Below the pieces are notes generated by a model that ran no database searches, was not told the origin of the DNA, and saw only the letters and a list, made by a program, of their open reading frames with translations. 64,000 bases of DNA, from positions 119,882 to 183,881 of the forward strand of contig NZ_FOQC01000003.1 in NCBI RefSeq assembly GCF_900113645.1, written 5' to 3'. The DNA is from Trichococcus flocculiformis (lineage in GTDB: Bacteria; Bacillota; Bacilli; Lactobacillales; Aerococcaceae). Positions 27,301-36,279 of the stretch are shown piece after piece. The translations under genes were made by a program, and so were the position numbers. Numbering within the stretch: the stretch's first letter is position 1; each line of letters starts with the position of its first letter.

Positions 27301-27603
27301 ATGCTGAATGACCTGATTACGATACTGAAATATGAATACACGGTTCACCCAGGAGAATATTTCAATGTCGATACCTACTGGGTAAAAAGCATGTCTGAAG
27401 TGAAGACTGTCATCATCGATCAAGATCATGTATTCACGAAAATGGTAAGTTTTTATCCCAAAAATTTTGTCATCTATTTGGAGCAGTTCCCTGGCCAAAG
27501 CATCTATCGCACCAACTTTCCGCTGAAAAAAATTGATAACAGCGATTCGCATGAGGTTCTTTTCGACGAGACGGCAAAAAATATCTTTGAATATCTGGAT
27601 TGA
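27301..27603 (+). CDS. Hypothetical protein, 100 residues
   Basis: Not recognised. ATG at 27301 has AGGAGGG 7 nt upstream, and a TATAAT-like box (TATAAT at about 27253-27258) lies upstream, so it looks expressed. The protein is rich in Tyr, Phe and Val with likely beta strands (KTVIIDQDHVF, FVIYLEQF) and an acidic C-terminal helix (ETAKNIFEYLD). No signal peptide, membrane segment or cysteine. It stands alone and ends at a bidirectional terminator shared with the tRNA genes. Confidence 0.7.
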   Translation: MLNDLITILKYEYTVHPGEYFNVDTYWVKSMSEVKTVIIDQDHVFTKMVSFYPKNFVIYLEQFPGQSIYRTNFPLKKIDNSDSHEVLFDETAKNIFEYLD

Positions 27604-27634
27604 TTCCCGGATACGATACAAGCCATTCCACAGA

Positions 27635-27676
27635 AAAAGACCGCTGCAAGGATAATAGTCCTTGCAGCGGTCTTTT
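27635..27676. terminator. Bidirectional terminator
   Basis: AAAGACCGCTGCAAGGA pairs with TCCTTGCAGCGGTCTTT around a 6-nt loop, with A/T runs on both sides. It serves the 100-residue gene on the plus strand and the tRNA-Arg gene on the minus strand. Confidence 0.9.
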
Positions 27677-27690
27677 CAATTATTTTCAGA

Positions 27691-27764
27691 CGTCTCAAGA
27701 GAGATTCGAACTCCCGACCGTTCGCTTAGAAGGCGAATGCTCTATCCGGCTGAGCTATTGAGAC
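27691..27764 (-). tRNA. tRNA-Arg (anticodon TCT), copy A
   Basis: Minus-strand cloverleaf: acceptor GTCTCAA/TTGAGAC, D-arm with AGCTCAGCCGGATAGAGC, anticodon stem TTCGC/GCGAA with loop CTTCTAA (anticodon TCT reading AGA/AGG), T-arm GGGAGTTCGAATCTCTC, discriminator G. CCA is not encoded. Identical to the copy 342 bp upstream. Confidence 0.96.
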
Positions 27765-27952
27765 AAAATGATTATTCGGCCAAACAAATTTGAAGAAGTT
27801 TCAAACCAGTGCCACAAGAGATGATTATACAGCAATCCGTTAAAATTGTCACCATAATTTTGACTATTTCCACAAAAAAATTTCACTGCTGCAACAAATA
27901 GATAATTATGTTTTGCTATCCATCTTCAGTCCTGAACATCGCTCTGTGCCGA

Positions 27953-27990
27953 GAAAAAAAGCGTCACACCCGCTTCACAACGGATGTAAC
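27953..27990 (-). terminator. Terminator between the two tRNA-Arg genes
   Basis: GTTACATCCG and CGGGTGTGAC pair on the minus strand (three G-U pairs), followed by GCTTTTTTT. Each tRNA copy therefore has its own terminator. The remaining bases 27765-28032 hold nothing else I can identify. Confidence 0.75.
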
Positions 27991-28032
27991 CCCTTCTCTG
28001 ACAAGGACATTTTATCCTGAAAACAGATAGGA

Positions 28033-28106
28033 CGTCTCAAGAGAGATTCGAACTCCCGACCGTTCGCTTAGAAGGCGAATGCTCTATCCGGCTGAGCTAT
28101 TGAGAC
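28033..28106 (-). tRNA. tRNA-Arg (anticodon TCT), copy B
   Basis: 74-nt sequence identical to copy A through the whole cloverleaf, including loop CTTCTAA and discriminator G, no encoded CCA. Flanks differ beyond a few bases, so only the tRNA itself is duplicated. Confidence 0.96.
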
Positions 28107-28225
28107 AAAATTTTGAGTCCTCAAAACGACTCACAACATTTAATATTATAGGCGATGACCAGCTTAAAGTCAATACTATTTCGTAGGAAGGTTTCGAGGT
28201 TTTCCTGCAGGTGAGCTCCTTATGT

Positions 28226-28276
28226 AAAAAAAGTGATTTTCAGGCTGAGTACAGATTTGACTCAGCCTGAAATCAC
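28226..28276 (-). terminator. Terminator after ynbB
   Basis: GTGATTTTCAGGCTGAGT pairs with ACTCAGCCTGAAATCAC; seven T follow on the minus strand. It ends the long folD-to-ynbB run of genes. Confidence 0.9.
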
Positions 28277-28279
28277 AAA

Positions 28280-29536
28280 TCATTCTGCGAAGAACGTATC
28301 CTTCACGGCTGCAGTGACTGCCAATTTGACATGCTCGTAGGTCAGTCCGCCTTGCACATACAAGAGATAAGGCGGTCTGATCGGCCCGTCTGCCGTCAAT
28401 TCCAGGCTTGCGCCCTGAATGAAGGTTCCGGCAGCCATGATGACATCATCTTCATAACCGGGCATATAGGCCGGAATCGGTTTGACTGCTGCGTTAACCG
28501 GCGAATATTTCTGGATCGTCTGGGCAAAAGCAATCATCGCTTCCTTACTAGGTAATGCGACCATCTGGATCAAATCAGTGCGGGGGCTGTCCCAAGCAGG
28601 GGTAGACGGTACGTTGCACTCCTCCAACAATCCTGCTGTATAGACAGCACCTTTCACCGCTTCGCCGACAACATGGGGCGCCAAAAATAAGCCTTGATAC
28701 ATCTCCAAAAGGCTGTAGAGTGAGGCGCCTGCTTCACGACCGATACCGGGAGTTGTCAGTCGGTATGCACACCGTTCAATCAGGTCCTCTCTGCCCGCGA
28801 GGTAACCACCCATCTTCACGATGCCTCCGCCCGGGTTTTTGATGAGGGAACCGGCAATCAGATCCGCTCCGACTTCAATCGGCTCAAGTGTTTCGACGAA
28901 CTCGCCATAACAGTTGTCGACAAAAAAGACAACTTCCGGACCAACGTGCGGTCGGATTGCCGCAATCATCTCCTTAATTTCGTTTATTGTAAAGGAAGGT
29001 CTGGCTGCATAGCCACGTGAGCGTTGTATCGCGATTATTTTTGTTTTTGTACTGATTTTTCTAAGAACACTCGGAATATCCACTTTGCCGTCCGCAAGCA
29101 GATCGATATGCTGATAAGCGATGTTGAACTCTTTTAGGGAGCCGATTCCGTTTCCGGTCAAACCAACGATGTCCAACAACGTATCGTATGGCGTTCCGGT
29201 TACGTAGATCAATTCATCGCCGGGACGCAAGACTCCGAAGAGCGCAGTCGAAATAGCGTGTGTTCCGGAAATGATTTGCGGCCTGACCAAAGCGGCTTCA
29301 GCCTGAAAAATCTCTGCATAGACTTTCTCGAGCGTATCGCGGCCGTCGTCATCATAGCCATAGCCTGTACTAGGATTAAAATGGTAATCGCTGACGCGGT
29401 GCTTCCGGAAAGCTTCAAGCACCTTGCCTTGATTAAATAAAGCCTTCTCCTGTATTTCTTTAAACACGGGCTGGATTTTGTTTTCCACTTTAACGACCAG
29501 ATCCGCCAGTAGTTCTTCTTTACTCCTCACTTGCAT
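28280..29536 (-). CDS. ynbB: PLP-dependent Met-gamma-lyase-like protein (YnbB family)
   Basis: 418-residue fold-type I PLP protein of the Met_gamma_lyase (older name: aluminium-resistance protein) family. The PLP lysine is in AGSLIKNPGGGIVKMGGY, with the aspartate of the cofactor site in FFVDNCYGEF. Substrate unknown; the name of the family comes from distant likeness to methionine gamma-lyase. Overlaps hflX by 17 bp, as in B. subtilis where ynbA (hflX) and ynbB are neighbours. Confidence 0.85.
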   Translation of the reverse strand: MQVRSKEELLADLVVKVENKIQPVFKEIQEKALFNQGKVLEAFRKHRVSDYHFNPSTGYGYDDDGRDTLEKVYAEIFQAEAALVRPQIISGTHAISTALFGVLRPGDELIYVTGTPYDTLLDIVGLTGNGIGSLKEFNIAYQHIDLLADGKVDIPSVLRKISTKTKIIAIQRSRGYAARPSFTINEIKEMIAAIRPHVGPEVVFFVDNCYGEFVETLEPIEVGADLIAGSLIKNPGGGIVKMGGYLAGREDLIERCAYRLTTPGIGREAGASLYSLLEMYQGLFLAPHVVGEAVKGAVYTAGLLEECNVPSTPAWDSPRTDLIQMVALPSKEAMIAFAQTIQKYSPVNAAVKPIPAYMPGYEDDVIMAAGTFIQGASLELTADGPIRPPYLLYVQGGLTYEHVKLAVTAAVKDTFFAE

Positions 29537-30818
29537 CAGTTACTTTGTCTCCTAACCACTTTGAATTCGTTTTAGCATATCCTCTTAAGCGATATGCGTT
29601 TGTTTCCTCTATGTACTCAATGGATTCCACAAAAGTCTCTTGTTGCATCTTATTCATCGTCCGGGCTTCAGGGCCGCTTGCATCAATGTCCTTTGTATAC
29701 GGAACCAACATTTTGGCGATTTCATCCCAGATGAAGTCCTTCAATCGGTTGATGTCGTCATCTTCAAGGGCAGAAATGACGATGTTCGGGAAGAGTCTCG
29801 GCTGGAAATCCGGGCTTGCAAGATCCCGTTTGTTGTAGATCGTCAACATAGGAGTCTTATCCATGTCCAAATCCTTCAACAATGCCAAGACGGTCTTCTC
29901 ATGCTGATCGATGAAGGAGGTCGAAGCATCCACTACATGCAAAAATACATCCATATTGCGGCTCTCCTCCAACGTTGAATGGAAAGCATGGATCAACTGT
30001 GTCGGAAGGTCCTGGATAAAACCTACAGTGTCGGTTATAGTTGCCTGGAATTGATTAGGCAATGTCAGCTTCCTTGTCAAAGGATCCAGCGTTGCAAACA
30101 ATTTATCTTCTTCCAACGTTGCTGCATCAGTCAAGCGGTTAATGATCGTCGATTTGCCTGCATTCGTGTAACCAATCAAGCCGATTTGGAAAACTTCGCT
30201 GGCATGGCGCTTTTCTCTTGCCCTTTGACGGTGAAGTTCTGTTTCTTCCAATGTCTTTTTGATTTCCTGCATCTGACTGTGTATGTGTCTACGGTCGGTC
30301 TCGAGTTTTGTCTCACCCGGTCCTCTTGTTCCGATTCCACCGCCTAGACGGGATAAATTAACGCCTTGACCCATCAAACGCGGCAATAGATAACTCAACT
30401 GCGCCAAGGCAACCTGAAGTTTCCCTTCTTTACTGCGTGCGCGCATTGCAAAGATATCCAATATCAGTTGAACACGATCGATGACTTTGCAGTCGACAGT
30501 TTCTTGGATGTTGCGCACTTGCTTGGAAGAAAGCTCCTGTTGGAAAATGACGGTATCTGCTTCTAATTCTGCACACAAATTCACTAGCTCTTCCACTTTC
30601 CCTTTGCCGATGACAGTGCGCGAATCCTTACGTTCCCTCTTTTGGGTCAATACGCCGACAACTTCCCCTAATGCGGTTTCGGTCAATTCAGCCAGTTCTC
30701 TCAGCTCATATTCAAAGGCTTCATCTGTTTGATTCGTCTGAACGTTAACCAGAATTACTTTTTCTTTCGTATTTTCCATAGAATTTCCAACTTTCTTTAT
30801 ACGTTCTTTATCATCCAT
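29520..30818 (-). CDS. hflX: GTPase HflX
   Basis: Ribosome-associated GTPase that splits stalled or stress-hibernating 70S ribosomes. 432 residues as drawn: N-terminal HflX domain with the glycine-rich segment LGGGIGTRGPGETKLE (about 170), then G1 GYTNAGKS, G3 DTVGF and G4 NKRD. The first ATG (30818) overlaps the miaA stop as TGATG; an internal ATG at 30776 (MENTKEKVILV) aligns better with family N termini, so the start is uncertain by 14 residues. Confidence 0.93.
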   Translation of the reverse strand: MDDKERIKKVGNSMENTKEKVILVNVQTNQTDEAFEYELRELAELTETALGEVVGVLTQKRERKDSRTVIGKGKVEELVNLCAELEADTVIFQQELSSKQVRNIQETVDCKVIDRVQLILDIFAMRARSKEGKLQVALAQLSYLLPRLMGQGVNLSRLGGGIGTRGPGETKLETDRRHIHSQMQEIKKTLEETELHRQRAREKRHASEVFQIGLIGYTNAGKSTIINRLTDAATLEEDKLFATLDPLTRKLTLPNQFQATITDTVGFIQDLPTQLIHAFHSTLEESRNMDVFLHVVDASTSFIDQHEKTVLALLKDLDMDKTPMLTIYNKRDLASPDFQPRLFPNIVISALEDDDINRLKDFIWDEIAKMLVPYTKDIDASGPEARTMNKMQQETFVESIEYIEETNAYRLRGYAKTNSKWLGDKVTDASEE

Positions 30819-31765
30819 CAGGCTAAGAACGCCTCGACTAAATCTTCGATTTTCTGCATATCATAGCTGTTCCGAACCAAATCAAACCAATGGATGCCAC
30901 TCATTCTGTTTCGAAACCAGGTCAACTGCCTTTTGGCATAGCGTCTGGAATTTTGCTTCAGCATTTCTGTGGCTTCTTCATATGTGATTTCACCATTGAA
31001 AAAACCGAACCATTCTTTGTAGCCGATGCCTCTTGTCGCTTGCGTCTTGACGGGCAGTTTCCTGTCAAAAAGAGCTTTAGCTTCTTCAACCAGACCCATA
31101 TCAGTCATCAGATCCACCCGTCTGTTGATGCGATCGTAAAGGATACCGCGATCGGTGTCAAGCCCAATCAGCAAGGCGTCATAATGTGGAGCTGTCTCCC
31201 GATCTGCCTGATCCGAGAAACGCTTTCCGCTGAAGTGGATCACTTCCAAAGCGCGGATAACCCTTCTGCTGTTGTTCGGATGGATCTGTTCAGCTGCTTT
31301 GGGATCCTTCGCCTGCAATTGCTTCCATATGCACATGGCATCAGTCCGCTCCAACTCAGCCTCCAGTTGTTTCCGGTAGTCAGGATTTTCGGCAGCCACC
31401 CCGCCAAACTGCATATCAAACAATAGTCCTTCTATATAAAGTCCCGAACCTCCGACAACGATCGGTAGCTTGCCTCTCGCCAGGATCGCCTCGATTGCTT
31501 GTCTGGCGTCCCTTTTGAAATCGGACGCCGTGTAATCCTGCTCCACTGGAATGATATCCAAAAGATGATGCGGGATGCCTTCAGCCTCTTCCTCGGTCAC
31601 TTTAGCCGTACCGATGTCCAACCCTGCGTACACTTGCATGGAATCGCCATTGATGATTTCACCGTTATATTTTTTTGCCAGTCGGATGCTCAGTGCGGTT
31701 TTCCCCACTGCTGTCGGTCCGACAATGACCATGATTTTCTCTAAATTGTTCTTTGTTTCAGACAC
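30818..31765 (-). CDS. miaA: tRNA dimethylallyltransferase
   Basis: Adds a dimethylallyl group to A37 of tRNAs reading UNN codons. 315 residues. P-loop GPTAVGKT, the catalytic Asp in NGDSMQVYAGLDIGTAK and the tRNA-binding TRGIGYKE region are present. Overlaps the phosphodiesterase gene by 8 bp and hflX by 1 bp. No hfq lies between miaA and hflX. Confidence 0.96.
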   Translation of the reverse strand: MSETKNNLEKIMVIVGPTAVGKTALSIRLAKKYNGEIINGDSMQVYAGLDIGTAKVTEEEAEGIPHHLLDIIPVEQDYTASDFKRDARQAIEAILARGKLPIVVGGSGLYIEGLLFDMQFGGVAAENPDYRKQLEAELERTDAMCIWKQLQAKDPKAAEQIHPNNSRRVIRALEVIHFSGKRFSDQADRETAPHYDALLIGLDTDRGILYDRINRRVDLMTDMGLVEEAKALFDRKLPVKTQATRGIGYKEWFGFFNGEITYEEATEMLKQNSRRYAKRQLTWFRNRMSGIHWFDLVRNSYDMQKIEDLVEAFLA

Positions 31766-32498
31766 CTTGAATCACCTTTCTCATCTGCAGTGCGCGTTCC
31801 GGATAATCCGTAATCATCGAATCGATGTTTTTGCGCAGACAAACCTGCATTTCGACCTTTCGGTTCACCGTCCAAACACGAAGTGGAATCTTTGATTTTT
31901 CGAAAGGGGGCAGACTGCGCAGAATCGAGAATTTCGGATGCCAACCTTCCACAGCAATTCCTTCACCTAGATCCAGTCGTTGCTTGCCTTTCTTGCTGAA
32001 AAGCAGGGCAATTTTCGAGTCTTGGCGCAACTTCTTGATTTTTTTCAAGGTTTCGTAATGGAAACTGGAGTAGATGACCGAAAATTGGGCAAGATAAGGC
32101 TCTGCCAAAGCAAGCACCTTTTCTTCGATTGCGGAATATTGAAACACATCCGTCTTCAATTCAACATTAAGGACGCCTGAAAAATGATTCTCGGCCAATA
32201 GGTCCAATACCTCCTGAAGCGTCGGGATACGGGCGTTGCTGTATTTCGGATCGAACCAGCTGCCGGCATCCAGTTCCTTCAATTGCTTCAGCGTCATGTC
32301 TTTTACATAGCCTTTTCCGGATGTCGTGCGGTCCACGGTCTCGTCATGGATGACCACTACCTGACCATCCTTGCTTAAATGGACGTCCAGTTCGATACCG
32401 TCGCTGGAAACTTTCAGAGCTTCCTGAAAAGCCTCCAGCGTATTTTCTGGCCGGTTTCCGCGACTGCCTCTATGCGCGATGATTTTAGTGAATGCCAA
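31758..32498 (-). CDS. Glycerophosphodiester phosphodiesterase
   Basis: GDPD-family TIM barrel releasing glycerol 3-phosphate from glycerophosphodiesters. About 246 residues. Catalytic motifs are intact: HRGSRGNRPENTLEAF (His and Glu) and ELDVHLSKDGQVVVIHDETVDRTT-type metal and second His region. No signal peptide, so a cytoplasmic UgpQ-like enzyme. TTG at 32498 is the best start (GGAAGGA about 9 nt before); TTG at 32507 is the alternative. It overlaps miaA and lies between it and recN, an uncommon neighbour. Confidence 0.88.
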   Translation of the reverse strand: MAFTKIIAHRGSRGNRPENTLEAFQEALKVSSDGIELDVHLSKDGQVVVIHDETVDRTTSGKGYVKDMTLKQLKELDAGSWFDPKYSNARIPTLQEVLDLLAENHFSGVLNVELKTDVFQYSAIEEKVLALAEPYLAQFSVIYSSFHYETLKKIKKLRQDSKIALLFSKKGKQRLDLGEGIAVEGWHPKFSILRSLPPFEKSKIPLRVWTVNRKVEMQVCLRKNIDSMITDYPERALQMRKVIQGV

Positions 32499-32541
32499 TC
32501 TCCTCAATCCTTCCAGTCTGTTCTACTGCGCAGGTCTTCTG

Positions 32542-34242
32542 TTACGCTTTGTTTTTTTCGGTATCGGCCAACTCAAGCAATTCTTTCGCATGAGCCAGCG
32601 AAAGTTCCGTGATATCGGTACCTGCCAACATCCGCGCCACTTCGTTGATGCGTTCAGCACCGAACAGCGACTTGACATGCGTCTTTGTCCGATCGGCAAT
32701 GATTTCCTTTTCTATATAAAGGTGCTGATCCGCCATCGCCGCCACTTGCGGAAGATGCGTGATGCAAAGCACTTGTGAGTAACCGGCCACCAAGTGGATC
32801 TTATTGGCTATCGCCTGCGCTACCCTGCCCGAGACACCCGTATCCACTTCATCAAAGATGATACTGGTGATGCCTTGGGTTTTGGTGAAAATGGCTTTCA
32901 TCGCCAACATCATCCTTGAAAGTTCGCCACCGCTGGCAACCTTCGCCAATGCTTTTAAAGGTTCGCCGACATTCGTCGCAATATAGAATTCCACCTGATC
33001 CAAGCCGTTATCAGTGATTTGAACCTTTCCTGGTTGTTCATGGAACACCGTCTTGAAAAGGACCTTGTCCATGTACAATTCCTTCAGCTGCAGTTGGATC
33101 TGTTCTTCCAGAACGGTTGCAGCTTTCTTCCGGATAGTGGTCAATTGTCTGCCGACAGCCAAGATTTCTTCTTTTGCTTTGTTGTAGTCCACATTGAGTT
33201 TCTCAAGGTAGCTTTCCCGGTTTTCGATCAGATCCAGCTCTTGGGAAATTTTTTCGTAATGCCCCAGCACTTCACTGATTGTGTTTCCGTATTTCCGCTT
33301 CAACTGGCGGATCAATTCCAATCGGTTCTCGATTTCGTTCAAGCGCCCTTCATCGTAGGACAATTGCTCGATTTCCGACAGGATGTCACCTGCGCATTCC
33401 TGCAGTTGGTAATACGCTGCCGAGACCGAGGATGCGATTGCCTGGTAGACCGGATTGATGTCCTGCACTTTTTCCAGAGCCGCCATGCCGAGACCGATTT
33501 TGTCGATGCCGTTCTCTTCACTGTTCTGCATTGAATCGTACGCACTCGTTAAAGCCTGCATGACTTTTTGGTAGTTGACGAGCAGGTTCCGCTCCTCTTC
33601 CAATTTTTCATCCTCTGCAGCATCTTTCAACTGCGCTTGTTCGATTTCCTGGATTTGGAAAGTCAACAAGTCGATTCTTTGGACCGTTTCTTTCTCGTCC
33701 GTCTTCAGTTTGATCAGTTGCTTGCGTGTATCAACATATTTGGCATAAGTATTGAGATAGGTCGTTTTGACTTCTCTCAGTTCATTCCCGGCAAACTGAT
33801 CCAGCAGGTCGATATGTTTTTGCGGATCCATCAATTCTTGATGCTCGTTCTGCCCGTGGATATCGATCAGCGTTTCGCCTACTTCACGCAGAGTCGCAAC
33901 TGTCACGATTGTACCGTTGACGCGGGAAATGTTTTTGCCGTTTCGGGAAAGTTCCCGATGCAGCAAAACTTGGTTCCCGTCTGCTTCGATTCCGTATGAC
34001 TCCAACACCGAAACTGTCTTGGCGTTTTCGGGAATACTGAAAAGCCCTTGGATGACCGTCTTGTTTTCGCCGTATCGAATCAAATCGTTGGATCCTCTTC
34101 CGCCTGCCAACAGACCTACGGCATCGATGATGATGGATTTCCCTGCGCCGGTTTCCCCAGTCAGCACGGTCATACCCTCGTCGAAACTCACTTGAAGATT
34201 TTCAATTATTGCAAAATTTTTAATGGACAACTCTTGTAACAT
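32542..34242 (-). CDS. recN: DNA repair protein RecN
   Basis: SMC-like ATPase acting early in double-strand-break repair. 566 residues: Walker A LTGETGAGKSIIIDA near the N terminus, long central coiled coils (about 160-380), signature motif ASGGELSRMMLA and Walker B SIIFDEVDTGVSG. Follows tlyA by 34 bp; the argR/ahrC gene often found between them in Firmicutes is absent. Confidence 0.96.
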   Translation of the reverse strand: MLQELSIKNFAIIENLQVSFDEGMTVLTGETGAGKSIIIDAVGLLAGGRGSNDLIRYGENKTVIQGLFSIPENAKTVSVLESYGIEADGNQVLLHRELSRNGKNISRVNGTIVTVATLREVGETLIDIHGQNEHQELMDPQKHIDLLDQFAGNELREVKTTYLNTYAKYVDTRKQLIKLKTDEKETVQRIDLLTFQIQEIEQAQLKDAAEDEKLEEERNLLVNYQKVMQALTSAYDSMQNSEENGIDKIGLGMAALEKVQDINPVYQAIASSVSAAYYQLQECAGDILSEIEQLSYDEGRLNEIENRLELIRQLKRKYGNTISEVLGHYEKISQELDLIENRESYLEKLNVDYNKAKEEILAVGRQLTTIRKKAATVLEEQIQLQLKELYMDKVLFKTVFHEQPGKVQITDNGLDQVEFYIATNVGEPLKALAKVASGGELSRMMLAMKAIFTKTQGITSIIFDEVDTGVSGRVAQAIANKIHLVAGYSQVLCITHLPQVAAMADQHLYIEKEIIADRTKTHVKSLFGAERINEVARMLAGTDITELSLAHAKELLELADTEKNKA

Positions 34243-34276
34243 TCCGTATTCCCCTTCGCAATGGTTCCTTAGTCAC

Positions 34277-35119
34277 CTATTTATCGGAAATCGAGATTGA
34301 TTTGCTCTTAAGCTGCAGGTAAGCCTCTTTGACGACTTGCTGGCTGTCTATTTCCGGAGAAATGATTCCCGGCGCATGATCATTAGCCTCTAAATGGACC
34401 AAAAATTCGATGTTTCCGGTCCCACCTGTGATGGGCGAAAAGCTCAGATTTTTCACATCAAACCCGGTCAGCGAAGCGAACTCCAAGATGTCCCGCAACA
34501 CTTCATTATGGACTGCCGGATCACTGACGATGCCTTTTTTGCCGATTTTCCCTCTTCCAGCTTCGAATTGCGGTTTGATCAGCGCAACGACGTCTCCGCC
34601 GACAGCGATGATTTCCTTCAGGACAGGCAAAATCAGTTTCAACGAAATGAAGGATACATCGATGGAAGCCATCTCGGGCCGTCCTTTTTCAAAATCCTCA
34701 AGCTTGCTGTAACGGAAATTCACCCGTTCCATCACCTCGACGCGCTCATCCTGGCGCAACTTCCAATCCAATTGGTTGTAGCCGACATCCAGTGCGTAGC
34801 ATAATTTCGCTCCATTTTGGAGCGCGACATCCGTAAAACCGCCCGTTGAACTGCCGATATCCAAAAAGATTTTGTCCTTAGGGTTCACTTGGAATAAAGC
34901 GATGGCTTTTTCAAGTTTCAATCCGCCACGGCTCACGTATTTCAATGTTTCTCCTTTTATGTGGAGCGTTTTCTCGACGGAAATTTTTTCGCCCGGTTTG
35001 TCGTAACGCTGGTTGTTTTCGTCATAGATTTGCCCGGCCATGATCAATCTTTTGGCTTTTTCACGGGAATCTGTCAAGCCCTGTTGTACTACAAGTAAAT
35101 CCAATCTTTCTTTTTCCAT
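34277..35119 (-). CDS. tlyA: TlyA-family rRNA 2'-O-methyltransferase
   Basis: Predicted rRNA cytidine-2'-O-methyltransferase or hemolysin-A-like protein (YqxC in B. subtilis). 280 residues: N-terminal S4 RNA-binding domain (ERLDLLVVQQGLTDSREKAK, residues 3-60) and an FtsJ-like domain with SAM motif FLDIGSSTGGFTDVAL and catalytic-region KPQFEAGRG. Starts 12 bp after ispA. Whether it modifies both subunits as in mycobacteria is unknown. Confidence 0.9.
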   Translation of the reverse strand: MEKERLDLLVVQQGLTDSREKAKRLIMAGQIYDENNQRYDKPGEKISVEKTLHIKGETLKYVSRGGLKLEKAIALFQVNPKDKIFLDIGSSTGGFTDVALQNGAKLCYALDVGYNQLDWKLRQDERVEVMERVNFRYSKLEDFEKGRPEMASIDVSFISLKLILPVLKEIIAVGGDVVALIKPQFEAGRGKIGKKGIVSDPAVHNEVLRDILEFASLTGFDVKNLSFSPITGGTGNIEFLVHLEANDHAPGIISPEIDSQQVVKEAYLQLKSKSISISDK

Positions 35120-35131
35120 GGTAATCTCCCG

Positions 35132-36025
35132 TTATATTCTGACATAATCCAATATTTGGCGGAATACATCTATTTTGTTCTCCGTATCGCCATTGGATAG
35201 TACCACTCGATTCAAACAGTCTTCCGCTTGGCGAATGACGTCGTTCAGTTCTTGAATGGCTCCGGCGATACCCAATAAGGATGGGTATGTATTTTTGTTC
35301 AATGCGGCATCATGATGGATGGTTTTGCCTGTCTCGGCCTCATCCAACACGACATCCTTCAGATCGTTGTGGATTTGGTATGCCAAACCTAAGTGTCTGG
35401 AGTATCTTTCCATCTCGGTTATGAACAGTTCATCCGCATCCGCGATGAGGCATCCCGCCGTGACAGCGTACCTTATCAATGCGCCGGTCTTTTTATCGTG
35501 GACTTGCTTCAACTCTTCTATTGTCAGTGCCTTCTTTTCACCCTCAACATCATCCATCTGGCCGGCGATCATGCCGTTCGGACCCGAGGCTTTCGCCAAC
35601 AAGTCGATCAGTTTGATTCTTTTTTCCGCCGGAATGTCAGAGGATTGTGCAAGGATTTCAAATGCCGCCGTCAACAACGCATCACCTGCAAGGATTGCGG
35701 TGGATTCTCCGAATACTTTATGGGAAGTCAAGCGCCCCCGTCTGTAATCATCATCATCCATGGCCGGCAGATCATCATGGATCAAGGAATACGTATGGAT
35801 ATATTCCAAAGCGGCTGCGGCTGCGAAGCCATCCGCAATCTCACCGTCGGCCAACCAAAGCGTCGCCAACACTAAAAGAGGGCGAATTCTTTTTCCGCCC
35901 CCCATTAAAGAATACGCCATCGCTTTGTGCAGATTTTCTTGCGAAGGCACACGTGCATCCAATTCCGAGTAGAGGAAAGCATCGAATCGAGGCATCCATT
36001 CCGATTGAAATTCACTAAGATTCAT
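35132..36025 (-). CDS. ispA: Farnesyl diphosphate synthase
   Basis: Class I trans-prenyltransferase giving farnesyl-PP for undecaprenyl and quinone precursors. 297 residues from ATG at 36025 (MNLSEFQSE), with GGAGAA 8 nt upstream; ATG at 36034 is too close to that site. First aspartate-rich motif DDLPAMDDDD with two further Asp residues, and the second reads NDLKD rather than DDxxD, a known variant. Located between xseB and tlyA as in other Firmicutes. Confidence 0.93.
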   Translation of the reverse strand: MNLSEFQSEWMPRFDAFLYSELDARVPSQENLHKAMAYSLMGGGKRIRPLLVLATLWLADGEIADGFAAAAALEYIHTYSLIHDDLPAMDDDDYRRGRLTSHKVFGESTAILAGDALLTAAFEILAQSSDIPAEKRIKLIDLLAKASGPNGMIAGQMDDVEGEKKALTIEELKQVHDKKTGALIRYAVTAGCLIADADELFITEMERYSRHLGLAYQIHNDLKDVVLDEAETGKTIHHDAALNKNTYPSLLGIAGAIQELNDVIRQAEDCLNRVVLSNGDTENKIDVFRQILDYVRI

Positions 36026-36030
36026 GCCTG

Positions 36031-36279
36031 TCATTCTCCTTCGGTTTGGGTTGCCGGCGCTTCAAAATTCGCTTCCGAACCGTCCGGATTAACGATTTTT
36101 GTCAACGTTTTTTCAGCATTGTTCAAAGTGTCTTGGCAATATTTGCTGAGATCCATCCCGACCTTGAATTGCTCCAATGCCTCTTCCAAGGGGACATCCC
36201 CTGCTTCCAGTCTTGTTACAATAGCTTCTAATTGGTTCATCGCTTCTTCAAAACTTACTTTTTTTTCGGCCTTCATCAT
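36031..36279 (-). CDS. xseB: Exodeoxyribonuclease VII small subunit
   Basis: 82-residue helical small subunit that forms a large complex with XseA to degrade single-stranded DNA. Family core KVSFEEAMNQLEAIVTRLEAG and PLEEALEQFKVGM is clear. ATG at 36279 follows GGAGGAAAA and overlaps the xseA stop by 4 bp. Confidence 0.95.
   Translation of the reverse strand: MMKAEKKVSFEEAMNQLEAIVTRLEAGDVPLEEALEQFKVGMDLSKYCQDTLNNAEKTLTKIVNPDGSEANFEAPATQTEGE

Noticed and set aside
27691..28106. tRNA-Arg pair as a phage or island attachment site
   Set aside because: No integrase, no partial tRNA 3' end repeat and no foreign genes nearby.
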